Shown: positions 12,097-23,473 of the stretch, in pieces
How the letters are laid out: every line of letters begins with the position of its first letter
Position numbering within the stretch: position 1 is the stretch's first letter
Assembly (NCBI RefSeq): GCF_027579695.1
Contig: NC_083577.1
Coordinates: 57,983,783-58,047,782, forward strand
Length of the DNA: 64,000 nt
Direction: 5' to 3'
Origin: Neoarius graeffei
Lineage: Eukaryota; Chordata; Actinopteri; Siluriformes; Ariidae
Translations under genes and position numbers: made by a program
Notes under the pieces: generated by a model
Told to the model about the DNA's origin: nothing
The model's database searches: none
Seen by the model: the letters and a program-made list of their open reading frames with translations, nothing else

Positions 12097-12839
12097 GGGG
12101 GGAGTCAATGAAAAAAAATGTTTGTAGATAATTGGATGGAGAAGTATGTGTTTATTCTCTGCTGTAAGTTCAAACTGGGCATCTTGTCTGTTCAGAGTGG
12201 TAACATGATACACCAGAACAAAACAAAACATAACCCCTTTAAGTTGATGTCTTATTTATAGATATAATCTAATCACTAATGGTTAAGCATTAATCACTGT
12301 CACCATTCAGTGATATTGTGCGCTTTGGTGGACCTTCACACATTTTAGCTGAATACCCTTGATGTATAGGATAACGTACACAATATCCACAACTAGACTG
12401 ATTCATCATGCTGTCATGTATATCATGTAAGTGCAAAACAATATTATATCACTACAGAATATTTTACATACCACAACAGATTTGGAGAAAACTCTCAATC
12501 ATAGAAGTATTCTCTATTGCTGTTTCCTTACAGGTTTTCATTCTATCTGACTTTTTTTGACAGTTGAAATTAGAACGCTTAACATATGCTGTCTTCCTTC
12601 TGTGTGTCTTTGAGATTTTGTCAAATACTGTATTCTTGTTCACTAAACAACAGGTCACTAAACAATATCTTAGTGGTATAAGTCTCTACTGGTTTGACAA
12701 TGGACCATCTGTGTCAGCTTTATATTACAGTTGGCCATTAATCTTGTTTACAATTTAAATGAATCTCAGGCTGAGATGTGTATCTGCCTCAGGTCACCTT
12801 TAAACCCAGCACAGTCATTACAGATGCAAGATGCAAGAG

Positions 12840-13045
12840 GAAGAGACTGCTCTTAATCAATTCCAATTAACACGCTTTTCACTAGATGATTTCTGCTTGG
12901 TGTTTCCGTGCTCCTAAATAAATGCCTATTTGCCAGGGTGTCGGAGTCAAATGAATTGGGAATGAGATAATTACTAATCCCTGGGTTCTGAGCGGTGGGG
13001 GGTGTTAATGAATGATATTAAATGATGTTAATTACCTGTGTGTAA
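12840..13045. other. Candidate conserved non-coding element
   Basis: A complex, repeat-free 200-bp stretch dense in homeodomain-type words (AATTAACACG, ATAATTACTAATCC, TTAATTACC) inside otherwise repeat-rich DNA. The sequence shows only motif density; conservation and function are inferences. Confidence 0.25.
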
Positions 13046-13200
13046 AAAATAAAAAGAAATAGTAATGTGTGCCTAAGTATTCCATTAATATGAAACCTCA
13101 AATTTTGGGGGTTTAGCATCTCATTTTGAACCTTTGATCATGAAACACTTGCACCATGGAAATAAGTGTAAATTTCTGTTCTTAAAAGGCAAGTTTGTTG

Positions 13201-13202
<2 letters not shown>

Positions 13203-13262
<60 letters not shown>
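13203..13262. repeat. (ATT)n microsatellite
   Basis: About 20 uninterrupted ATT units. An overlapping isoleucine-run frame is a by-product, not a gene. Confidence 0.97.
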
Positions 13263-14555
13263 GCACTTTTAACAATAAAATTTGTCACAAAGAAGCTTTA
13301 CAGAAACCAGATGTAGATTTAGGTTCCTTATGAGCAAGCCAGTTGCAACAATGACAACATGAAGAAGGAAACATGAGGAAGAAATGTTAAGTGGAACCAG
13401 ACTCAAAAAGGAATCCATCCTCTTCTGGGTGACACCAGATAGTGGGATCATAAGTCATTACTCTTCCACAACTACAAAGTCAAACAGTAAATATGTTGAA
13501 AGAAAGTTTACTGTGTGTATATTGTAGAAAAACGTGCTGAGATAAGCATAGGAAAATCTTTATGATTACAGCAGCAGCTCTTAAGACTACAGCATCCAAG
13601 TGCAATTATCCACTGAAACAAGAGGAGACTAATTACCATAGTGCTAATACCTAGATGGCACATTACTATTATTTCTTACTGGAATGCTGAGAATAAGGTC
13701 TTGTCAAAGCAATTTTGCTGCACAAAATGTTATGTCATTATATTATATATCACAACACTGGTAGATATAGAACGCATTCTCAGAAAATGCATGAACGTCA
13801 CAGGAAAAAAAAGCAATAAAAGAGCAATTTGCATGTCCAAGCATGAAATATTGATCATGTTCTTAGGTTCTGTGGCCACATACTGCTTTGAAATGCAAAA
13901 GTGAGCTCCATTAAAAGCCAATGGCCAGTGTTTCCCAATCCTGGTCTTTGAGAAATATGCATTCTTCATTTTACTGTATTTCCTGATTTTACTGGTGAAG
14001 CAGGGTGCACATTTGCAGTGCAGAGTTACCCTTGGACCAGAATTAAGATACAATGGATGAGGAAATAAAGCCCATGAATTTGTGATTTCTGAGACCACAT
14101 TTCCTCTCTTTTATCTCTTGAAGCACATAGTTTTCTTCATGTTTAGCCATAGGATATTTCTTATATTTATTTATCTGTTTTCTATTTGAAATAATTGTCT
14201 GCATTACTTGTTTCAAGTGTATTTATTTCTGGGTAACATTTTAACCTAGGTCATAAAACATAAAAGATAAAACATAAAACTGTCAATGCTGAAAATAATC
14301 AACCTATACATGACTTTAAGATGATAATTTAAAATGATTACTTCTCTCTTAATTAGTTTAAAACTCGTGAGATTTGTGTGTGCAAGTGTGTACAGGTTTA
14401 ATCATTGCTCATATTCTACACGCACATCTCGCAGCACAGGTCCACAAAGTACCTCTTTGATCCCTATCCTCACCCCAATATCAAGGGGGAAAAAAAAACG
14501 ACTTCATCATGTGGGGTCTGCAAATGGTACTGTGTTCATAGACCTGCACAAGAAA
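13263..14555. other. Intergenic, no gene seen
   Basis: Apart from low-complexity AT stretches I can name nothing here. The open frames near 13641 and 13730 are opposite-strand overlaps without family resemblance. Confidence 0.35.
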
Positions 14556-14830
14556 TGATATGGACAGGGGAAGTACCAGTGAATTTGCCATCACTCATCC
14601 ACCTTGATCAAACAGGTTTCATCAAAGGCCTGTTGATGAAAAATTCACCTACTAATATGCACAGCCTACTTAACCTGATGCATCATTCATCACACCAAAA
14701 ATTAGAAACAGCCATAGTGACACTCAATGCCACTCAGTGCCTTTGATAAAGCCAGTTGGAAATTCTTATTTCCGACTTTAATTAAATTAGGCACAAGAGA
14801 ATCATTGATTAATCATTGGCTTAATCCATG
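14556..14830 (+). mobile_element. L1/Tx1-type LINE reverse transcriptase fragment
   Basis: The frame reads LPSLIHLDQTGFIKG, then LLNLMHHSSHQKLETAIV, matching the L1-clade pattern 'P-x-LI-x-x-DQTGF-(I/V)-KGR' before the AEKAFD catalytic block. After a frameshift near 14735 it continues as a DKASWKFLFPTLIKLG-like stretch. It is short and broken, so it is a relic with uncertain ends. Confidence 0.6.
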
Positions 14831-15057
14831 AATTCAGATTTTTTTTTCACTTTACGAAGTTTCATACTGCAAACACCAGGGATGCATCCCAACTTCCTGT
14901 AATGAAACATTAGCTCCAGCTATATGGCAATATGTAGACATCAATGATATACACATATTTAACATGCAACATAAAATCAACCTATATACTGTACAGATGC
15001 AGTGGCAGTAATTTTTTTTTTGTGTGTGTGTGTGGGGGGGGGAGCGCAGTGAATAAT

Positions 15058-15436
15058 CCATCCATCCATCCATCCATTATCTGTAGCTGCTTATCCTGTG
15101 CAGGATCATGGGCAAGCTGGAGCCTATCCCAGCTGACTATGGGCGAGAGGTGGGGTACACCCTGGACAAGTCACCAGGTCATTGCAGGGCTGACATATAG
15201 AGACAAACAACCAGTCAAACTCACATTCACACCTACAGTCAATTTAGAGCCACAAATTACCCTAACCTGCATGTCTTTGGACTGTGGGGGAAACTGGAGC
15301 ACCCGGAGGAAACCCACGCAGACATAGGGAGAAAATGCAAACTCTACACAGAAAGACCCCCATCAGCCACTGGGCTCAAACCCAGAACCTTCTTGCTGTG
15401 AGGTGATCGTGCTAACCACTACACCACCATGCCACC
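15058..15436 (-). mobile_element. tRNA-derived SINE, copy 7 (with TSD)
   Basis: Full minus-strand copy with a GGAT-repeat tail. The 10-bp target-site duplication AGTGAATAAT at 15048-15057 and 15437-15446 confirms its ends. It carries 'GTGCAGGATCATGGGCAAGC' in the 3' part, a subtype shared with copy 9. Confidence 0.93.
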
Positions 15437-15565
15437 AGTGAATAATATATCACTAATATATAATTTAAAAGCTTATATATAACTTTTAGCCCTGCTATCC
15501 CATTGATAAGAACTGCCCGTGCAGATGATATTTTTATTCTTCCACAAAATCCTTCTTCTTCAGTA

Positions 15566-17171
15566 CAACCCCAATTCCAAAAAAGTTGGGACAAAGTACA
15601 AATTGTAAATAAAAACGGACTGCAATAATTTACAAATCTCAAAAACTGATATTGTATTCACAATAGAACATAGACAACATATCAAATGTCAAAAGTGAGA
15701 CATTTTGAAATTTCATGCCAAATACTGGCTCATTTGAAATTTCATGACAGCAACACATCTCAAAAAAGTTGGGACAGGGGCAATAAGAGGCTGGAAAAGT
15801 TAAAGGTACAAAAAAGGAACAGCTGGAGGACCAAATTGCAACTCATTAGGTCAACTGGCAATAGGTCATTAACATGACTGGGTATAAAAAGAGCATCTTG
15901 GAGTGGCAGTGGCTCTCAGAAGTAAAGATGGGAAGAGGATCACCAATCCCCCTAATTCTGCGCCGACAAATAGTGGAGCAATATCAGAAAGGAGTTCGAC
16001 AGTGTAAAATTGCAAAGAGTTTGAACATATCATCATCTACAGTGCATAATATCATCAAAAGATTCAGAGTATCTGGAAGAATCTCTGTGCGTAAGGGTCA
16101 AGGCCGGAAAACCATACTGGGTGCCCGTGATCTTCGGGCCCTTAGATGGCACTGCATCACATACAGGCATGCTTCTGTATTGGAAATCACAAAATGGGCT
16201 CAGGAATATTTCCAGAGAACATTATCTGTGAACACAATTCACTGTGCCATCCGCCGTTGCCAGCTAAAACTCTATAGTTCAAAGAAGAAGCCGTATCTAA
16301 ACATGATCCAGAAGCGCAGACGTCTTCTCTGGGCCAAGGCTCATTTAAAATGGACTGTGGCAAAGTGGAAAACTGTTCTGTGGTCAGACAAATCAAAATT
16401 TGAAGTTCTTTATGGAAATCAGGGACGCCGTGCCATTCGGACTAAAGAGGAGAAGGACGACCCAAGTTGTTATCAGCGTTCAGTTCAGAAGCCTGCACCT
16501 CTGATGGTATGGGGTTGCATTAGTGCGTGTGGCATGGACAGCTTACACATCTGGAAAGACACCATCAATGCTGAAAGGTATATCCAGGTTCTAGAGCAAC
16601 ATATGCTCCCATCCAGACGACGTCTCTTTCAGGGAAGACCTTGCATTTTCCAACATGACAATGCCAAACCACATACTGCATCAATTACAGCATCATGGCT
16701 GCGTAGAAGAAGGGTCTGGGTACTGAACTGGCCAGCCTGCAGTCCAGATCTTTCACCCATAGAAAACATTTGGCGCATCATAAAACGGAAGATACGACAA
16801 AAAAGACCTAAGACAGTTGAGCAACTAGAATCCTACATTAGACAAGAATGGGTTAACATTCCTATCCCTAAACTTGAGCAACTTGTCTCCTCAGTCCCCA
16901 GACGTTTACAGACTGTTGTAAAGAGAAAAAGGGATGTCTCACAGTGGTAAACATGGCCTTGTCCCAACTTTTTTGAGATGTGTTGTTGTCATGAAATTTA
17001 AAATCACCTAATTTTTCTCTTTAAATGATACATTTTCTCAGTTTAAACATTTGATATGTCATCTATGTTCTATTCTGAATAAAAATATGGAATTTTGAAA
17101 CTTCCACATCATTGCATTCCGTTTTTATTTATAATTTCTACTTTGTCCCAACTTTTTTGGAATCGGGGTTG
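15566..17171 (+). mobile_element. Tc1/mariner element with intact-looking transposase
   Basis: A 1,606-bp element flanked by TA (15564-15565 and 17172-17173). The outer ends pair as CAACCCCAATTCCAAAAAAG with one mismatch. Each ~210-bp inverted repeat has an outer and an inner AAAAAAGTTGGGACA site, the IR/DR layout of Sleeping Beauty-type elements. One open transposase gene lies between them. Confidence 0.95.
15928..16950 (+). CDS. Tc1-family DD34E transposase, 340 aa, apparently intact
   Basis: Cut-and-paste transposase acting at the inverted repeats of its own element. It starts [20 protein letters not shown]; an upstream in-frame ATG at 15874 is less likely because 340 residues is the usual Tc1 length. 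An N-terminal paired-type helix-turn-helix (about residues 10-110, with [20 protein letters not shown]) is followed by the catalytic domain. The acidic triad is visible: D in LWSDKSKF, D in FQHDNAKPH, and E in SPIENIW, with exactly 34 residues between the last two. No stop or frameshift is present, unlike every other Tc1 copy in the window. Activity is not proven; a missense change could still disable it. Confidence 0.92.
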   Translation: MGRGSPIPLILRRQIVEQYQKGVRQCKIAKSLNISSSTVHNIIKRFRVSGRISVRKGQGRKTILGARDLRALRWHCITYRHASVLEITKWAQEYFQRTLSVNTIHCAIRRCQLKLYSSKKKPYLNMIQKRRRLLWAKAHLKWTVAKWKTVLWSDKSKFEVLYGNQGRRAIRTKEEKDDPSCYQRSVQKPAPLMVWGCISACGMDSLHIWKDTINAERYIQVLEQHMLPSRRRLFQGRPCIFQHDNAKPHTASITASWLRRRRVWVLNWPACSPDLSPIENIWRIIKRKIRQKRPKTVEQLESYIRQEWVNIPIPKLEQLVSSVPRRLQTVVKRKRDVSQW

Positions 17172-17343
17172 TACATCAGACTATCCAGATAAGTATAATT
17201 TTTGTGATTTTTATTGGTTATGTTATTTGTAAGATCATGTTTGTAACATCATGCAGCATGCACTCAAATCATTACATGTGAATAAAAGTAGGAAGAAAAT
17301 ACAAAGGGCTTTGTGCATGTTTTGCTTTCTTATAACTGAAAAG

Positions 17344-17736
17344 GGGGCGGCACGGTGATGTAGTGATTAGCGCTGTCGCCTTACAGCAAGAAGGTCCGGG
17401 TTCGAGCTCCGTGGCCGGTGAGGGCCTTTCTGTGCGGAGTTTGCATGTTCCCCCCGTGTCCACGTGGGTTTCCTTTGAGTGCTCCGGTTTCCCCACAGTC
17501 CAAAAACATGCAGGTTAGGTTAACTGGTGACTCTAAATTGACTGTAGGTGTGAATGAGAGTGTGAATGGTTGTCTTTGTCTATGTGTCAGCCCTGTGATG
17601 ACCTGGCGACTTGTCCAGGGTGTACCCCGCCTTTCGCCCGTAGTCAGCTGGGATAGGCTCCAGCTTGCCTGTGACCCTGTAGAACAGGATAAAGCGGCTA
17701 CAGATAATGAGATGAGATGAGATGAGATGAAATGAG
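17344..17736 (+). mobile_element. tRNA-derived SINE, copy 8 (with TSD)
   Basis: Full copy ending in GATGA repeats. A 12-bp duplication ATAACTGAAAAG lies at 17332-17343 and 17737-17748. Confidence 0.93.
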
Positions 17737-17748
17737 ATAACTGAAAAG

Positions 17749-18744
17749 TTTATTCCCAACCAGACAACACACTAACCTAATTTTTACTATGGTTATACAT
17801 AATCTGTTTATGAATAACTTTTTCTTATTTTTGTTTTGCGTGACAATGAAATGTACAGATGTCTGACTTTAGCTGTTTTTCATGCTCATGGTCATGGTTA
17901 TATTTAAACACATTGAAATTTAAAACTGATTACATTTTTTGTCCAAAATAGCAAAAAAAAAAAAAAGTTTGCTTTGTGGTTTCAAACATGAAGGCTATCA
18001 TGACTTTACCATAAATTACGACATGATTATACAAACAAACAAACAAACAAACAAACAAACAAACAAACAAACAAACAGCTTAACAACTACTGTCTATACA
18101 GTAGTGTGCAATCTATTTGCAATCTCAACAGTTTTTCACTATGCTGATCAGATGTTTGTCAAAAGGTTTGGGCTTTACACTACACTAGGATGTAACACCA
18201 TTTTGAAAATGACAAAATATAAGAAAGCTGAATTAGTGTTTTATATAATGAATGCTTATATGAAAAATATATGAGCATTAACAGAACCACTGTAGAAATC
18301 CAATTACAGAATTCCCAGAGTAAAAGGAGTGTGAAAGGAGAGAATGGGAGACAGCAGTAGCTGGCTGACTGTGCACTTTTTCACCATGGATTTAGAAGCT
18401 AAATATAGCCAAGTTAATTCTTTACAAGGCAAAATGTCTAAGTACTGCCCCATGTACCTCATATGTGAAATACTATATGAATACTCGGCAAATGTTTTTA
18501 AAAATGAAACACTTCACTGTCTAGTGTGAATCCAGAAGCTGATACGTCATCATCAGGAAAGTTTCAGATTCAGCCAAGGGTCCTTGGGGAAAAAAAGGCA
18601 CAGCAGTGTCCCAAGGATCACTGCGAAAAATAAAGTTCAACAAACATATTGTTCAGCATCAGGAACATTTACAAGCATGTTATATAAATGATATCTTTAG
18701 TTGTTGCCTTGTTTTTGCATAGGTATGACCCCCCCCCACACACA
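17749..18744. other. Intergenic with (AAAC)n microsatellite
   Basis: An AAAC tandem repeat occupies 18031-18076. The surrounding frames (17939-18274, 18344-18529) are short and one contains the microsatellite; neither has family resemblance. No gene is supported. Confidence 0.4.
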
Positions 18745-19078
18745 CACACAATCAGGGCCGTCGACAGGGGGGGACAACCGGGTATTTTGTCCCGGGCCCA
18801 GGCATGAGGGGGGGCCCAGAACTGGTCCCTCATGAAGATGCCATTAATCATTCTGTTTCATTTCAAAATGTGTTGATTTGGGGGAGAAAAATGTGCTATA
18901 TTTGCATTCAATGAATGATTTCTGGTTCTTTTGCCTTTATTGTCTTCGAAAATAGATTCAAGAACCCACCTACCACCCCTAATGCAGAAATGGTTTGGTC
19001 TTTGATTAAGGCGCCAAATAACACGGCACTATTCCATCATAACGCTTCGACAATAAGCATGCGAGCCCGTTTGCCAAC

Positions 19079-19223
19079 ATGCACAAGTCAGGAGCAAAGA
19101 AAAGAAAAGAAAAGAGAAAAAGCGATGAAGAAGCCAAGAGCCTCAGGGGCTCACTGCATAGATATTTTAGAAAAGATTCAGATGATGCAGCAGGTGGTGA
19201 AGGCAGTGGGGCAGCTGAGCCAG
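19079..19223 (+). pseudogene. hAT transposase 5' exon remnant
   Basis: The frame begins MHKSGAKKRKEKRKSDEEAK and continues to a good splice donor (GCCAG|GTAAGA at 19224). Basic starts of this type are typical of hAT transposases related to ZMYM/'52 kDa repressor'-like proteins. The exons that would follow, including the catalytic core, are absent. Confidence 0.65.
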
Positions 19224-20138
19224 GTAAGACACAGATAACTTTTTTCCAGCCCCGTAATGTAACCCCAGCACGCGCGACGCGCCATTCATAATTATAAAGT
19301 AGGGGATAGCAGGGTACACTGAGTGAACACTGAAATGCACAGGGCATTGAATTATTTCATAAACATATCGGTTTAATAACACTGTGTTGCATATATCTCA
19401 ATGAAGCAAAGAATAGCACATTGGCCCGCAATCATATCCAAATGTTTTAGGCACGCTTGCTGAGCTGCGCTGAGCTGGACTCCGGTTAGCTGAAAGCCCG
19501 TGGAACGCTGCCTCTTGTTAATTAAACCTTATTTTGTTGGAAATCATCCCGTGTAGATACGACGGCATGTGAAATTGCCAGCTAGATAGAGTTTAATATA
19601 ATGAATGGGCTATAAATGGGGTGTTTTGAGGTTAGTCTGTTGCAAAACATTAAACTTTCGCTTAGACTGGATACTCTTCAAACAATTCCCTTGCTCAAGT
19701 GAAAAATGATAGGCCTGTATGAAAAGCGCAATTAATGAAAGTAGCCTAATAAGCCCTAAATGAATAAAACAACCTCTGTTTTATTGTTGTTGCTTACACG
19801 TTAAGATTTTGAAATCTTCTCGGTCCAGTTCTATATCCAGGGAACGTTGTAATCCTTTTGGTTTATCCGTAATAAACGTGTCAGCCCCCAGGTCAGATAG
19901 GCTAATGTTACGTGGTTGGGAGGGTGTCAATTTTTTTTGTAACATTCTAAATCGAGTACGGAAAGGACGTTTATGAAAAACAAGACAAAAAAATACACTG
20001 AAAAACTCACTGTACACATCACTAGTGGTGATGCTTCTATGTTCAGATTTTGGGAAAGCCATAACTCCGTTCTCATTGAGGCCCAGTTCCATCCCGTAAA
20101 CAATCATTTTGGTTTATCAACTACCTGCGCTCAAACAT

Positions 20139-20267
20139 GTCACAGGAGAGGCTCAATGGGCTGGCTATGCTCTCTATAGAGCGCGAACTTGCAAAGAAGC
20201 TGGACTTCAATGACCTTATTGACGACTTTGCCACAGCAAAAGTCCGGCGCATTGCATTTCGCACCTG
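20139..20267 (+). pseudogene. hAT C-terminal dimerisation (hATC) remnant
   Basis: In the correct frame this reads MSQERLNGLAMLSIERELAK followed by KLDFNDLIDDFATAK and ends in a stop (TGA near 20267). This is the characteristic end of the hATC dimerisation domain ('S-x-ERLNGLALLSIE'). It shows that the element kept both ends of its gene while losing the middle. Confidence 0.82.
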
Positions 20268-20544
20268 AATAGTTGCAGACTAAGGAAATGTTCAAACTGT
20301 AAATATGTTGAAATAAAATGGTTGACTGTTATAATGGGCTTGGAATACCTGTTATTTAAGGGTTGGAGTGAATGGAGACTGTGAAAAGAGGGGTTGGGTG
20401 TGGGTGGTTGCTGTGTGGCGATGTGCGTGCGCACGTATGTGTGTGTGTGTGTGGGGGGGGGGGGCACTCAGATTATTTGGGGGGGTCCACTCAGATTATT
20501 TTGTCCCGGGCCCAGCCAAAGCTGTCAACGGCCCTGCACACAAT

Positions 20545-21061
20545 AACAATAGAGAACCACAAAATAATCAAGAGACATGTACAAGGTATCACCTTTGAAT
20601 GGTGCCATCTTGTATTCAGGACTTTACTGAATGGGGAACTAAACTTTGCCATTCAGTAAGCCTAGGAAAAGTTCTAATTTAGTATAAGTGAAGTACTTGT
20701 GACAGGATTGCCAAAAGCATTGATTGTGGATGCCATGATAGCATAATTCTGTTCTACCTATTGTATGACTACAATTCAATAGTTTTCTAAATGAGATTTA
20801 TATTTATTTTAGGGTTCCTGTGGTGTGCTCTCTAATTACAGCAGATATTTTAAAAAGTTGCAAACAAAACCAAACATAAAAGTATAATTATCATCACCAA
20901 GATCACTGATTCTAAAGTCAAACAGCAGGCGATTAAATAGATGTCAGACACAGTAGGTTAAATGCAGTAAGCGTCTGTATCATGTTCTGTCAGTACAGTG
21001 TTCTTTAGAGTCAAACAAAACCCAAAATCCATTTGCCAATCACAGCAAGTGTCCTTATATG
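20545..21061. other. Intergenic, no gene seen
   Basis: No recognisable coding region, RNA gene or transposon ends were found. Confidence 0.4.
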
Positions 21062-21072
21062 CCCTCTGCATG

Positions 21073-21125
21073 TCCATCCATCCATCCATCCATCCATCCA
21101 TCCATCCATCCATCCATCCATCCAT
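21073..21125. repeat. (CATC)n microsatellite in SINE tail
   Basis: About 13 CATC units grown from the GGAT-type SINE tail. Confidence 0.95.
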
Positions 21126-21475
21126 TATCTGTAACCGCTTACCCTGTGCAGGGTTGTGGGCAAGCTGGAGCCTATCCCAGCTGACTATGGGCGAGAGGCG
21201 GGGTACACCCTGGACAAATCACCAGGTCATCGCAGGGCTGACACATAGAGACAAAGAACCATTCAGACTCACACCTATGGTCAATTTAGAGTCACCAATT
21301 AGCCTAACCTGCATGTTGTTGGACTGTGGCGCATACCAGAGCACCCGGAGGAAACCCACGCAGACACGGGGAGAACATGCAAACTCCACACAGAAAGGCC
21401 CCCATTGGCCACTGGGCTCAAACCCAGAACCGTCTTGCTGTGAGGTGACAGTGCTAACCACTACACCGTGTCGCC

Positions 21476-22535
21476 CATAGACATATAAACATAGATGCTG
21501 CATTCTGCGTAGAATCATACGTCATCCTCGCCGCCATATTGGATGTGGCAAAGTGGAGAGTCTTCAACCGTCTCTGGTATAGCATCTAGACAGTAGTGGA
21601 GAATAAAGATGCCTCATTCACGTGCTGCGTTTAACTGTACCAACAGGTGTACCGTCCAAACGAGATCACATGGGATTACCTTTCACAGGTGAGACTGGAA
21701 AAATACTTTTCATTGTATTCGGTCATTATAACGTAACTTTACGAACAGATTTTTCTGACTTTGTGGCTAATATGAAGGATTTTGACAGAACAGGTCAGAC
21801 AGTCAGGATCAGAGAGGGAGCTGTTCCTTCAGTCTTCAGTTTCCCAGCTCATCTCCACGGGGTAGGTGTATAGTTATAAGCAGTGAGAATTAGATAATAC
21901 AGTGCCACACTATGATGAACGTTTTTGAACGTATGATGAATGTTTTTAACCTTTCTGAATGTGAAGGAATCAGTGATGTATTTTGTTTTGGTATGACGTT
22001 AGAACCTGGCCGAACTCAGTTTGGCGGTCATTCAGCTCACTTTATTCAACGAGAGTAGGTCTGGTGACTCAATAAATAAAACAGTAAATTTTTATTTTCA
22101 TTCACTATTTCCAGTTTTTCCACTATTTCCATCATTTATCATATTCAGTCTTGTAGGTTGGTTATTTTGGCCTCAGGTTTTGGTAGCTTGCTACGGTATG
22201 CTGACTGATTAGCTTACCTGAGCTATCTATCACGTATCTGTCGCTAGTTTGCAGTGTACAGGGTATTTCGCACACTATTTATAACCATCACATTAAAAGT
22301 TATATGTGTTGTTTTGATGCCTGTTTGTTTCCCAAATATATGCGTGTGTGTCTTAATGGGTGAATAAAAGGCATCGAGTTAAATATTATTGTAGAAAGGG
22401 GCTTTATGAAGTTCAGTCCATTTACTTGCATTGGTTTACGGGGAAGATTTGCCACATCCAATATGGCGGACACTCTGACATATCCCAGCAACGGGGCCAC
22501 CAGCTCAATGCGGTGTCTATGTTTATATGTCTATG
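21476..22535 (+). mobile_element. Non-autonomous P-element-like transposon
   Basis: Terminal inverted repeats CATAGACATATAAACATAGA match at both ends, with longer subterminal similarity including GCCATATTGGATGTGGC in inverted orientation. The 8-bp duplication GTGTCGCC at 21468-21475 and 22536-22543 fits P-superfamily transposition. The only coding remnant is a THAP-type exon. At 1,060 bp it is far too short to be autonomous. Confidence 0.85.
21609..21689 (+). pseudogene. THAP-type DNA-binding exon remnant
   Basis: The frame [20 protein letters not shown] leads through HGITFHR to a splice donor AG|GTGAGA near 21688. THAP domains start M-P-x-x-C-A-A-x-x-C and carry an SFHRFP-like stretch before the exon end, as in P-element transposases and THAP9. 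Here the first zinc-ligand cysteine is arginine (CGT for TGT), so the finger should not fold normally. The transposase body is missing. Confidence 0.75.
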
Positions 22536-22554
22536 GTGTCGCCCCCCTCTGCAT

Positions 22555-22772
22555 ATTTAAATTAAAAATAAAACTTTATGAAAACAATTTATCCATTTGA
22601 AAAGTTATGATATTGCTAAAAATAGGCATACCTGGGCGCAACCATTTGCACTGAAACCAGATATCTGCCTGTGACGTAACTAGCACACTAGTTTGCCATT
22701 TACCTTCGTAACAAAGATCCATCAAATAAAGACTTCTAATTCTAAAAAAAAAAAAAATCTCCAGGTGCCACT

Positions 22773-22813
<41 letters not shown>

Positions 22814-23437
22814 TCACTGCTTCAGTGATCAGGCTTATTTTACACCCAACGCTTCACACTCGGGCATCTTCAGGGATGTTTACAACAATTTAGAAGGGAT
22901 ATACTGTATATCCACTAGATCTCAGCCTCGGTAAGTCATGTGGCGTGTAAGTGATGTCACAATCTCAGATTCTCTCGCATGATTTGTACTCAGAGCACGA
23001 TATTTGAACTTCGGGGAGAGTACGATGGTAGCACCCAGGGACGTTGTTTTTCTTTTAAAATAAAATCTGGACAAAGTATATAGGTACAAATATGAACAAG
23101 TGAACACTCGAACATGTCTTGTATGGATATTATCTCTCAGTATAAAGGAGTTTATTCTGGGGTTTTGTTTGGCTTATAGAAACAAATGTTGCATTTTGTA
23201 GAAACCAGGCCAGTAGCTAAGCAAAGAGGACCTGCAGAACAGATGAAAAGGCACACTATTCTGGTTTTGACCTTGTCTGTCAAGTTTATTGAGTTTAGCC
23301 TTGTCTAATCTAGTCTCTTTGTTGATCACCTGTATCATGGCCTTGATATACCCTTTAGATTTGTCTACTTTGCTGTTTCTTACTAAGACCTTACACTTTC
23401 ATCTTGCCTGTGCCTGACACTTTTGATACTACTTGAT
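22555..23437. other. Intergenic with (TC)n run
   Basis: A TC microsatellite lies at 22774-22809. I see no gene; frames here are short and lack resemblance to known families. Confidence 0.4.
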
Positions 23438-23473
23438 AACCAGTGAAATCGTCTCGTCTCGTCTTCTTCCGCT

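Larger units (their letters stand above)
18753..20536 (+). mobile_element. Internally deleted hAT (Ac-type) element
   Basis: Ends CAGGGCCGTCGACAG and, inverted at the right, CAGGGCCGTTGACAG form the terminal repeats. The exact 8-bp duplication CACACAAT at 18745-18752 and 20537-20544 proves hAT insertion. Subterminal TTTTGTCCCGGGCCCAG occurs at both ends in opposite orientation. Only the first and last parts of a transposase gene remain, so it is non-autonomous. Confidence 0.94.
21072..22544 (-). mobile_element. tRNA-derived SINE, copy 9, split by a P-like element
   Basis: The SINE body is 21072-21475, with an expanded CATC tail at the left. Its outer duplication CCCTCTGCAT lies at 21062-21071 and, beyond the inserted element, at 22545-22554. 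The order is therefore SINE first, P-like element second. Confidence 0.9.

Noticed and set aside
13134..13316. Frame with a poly-isoleucine run
   Set aside because: It is generated by the ATT microsatellite.
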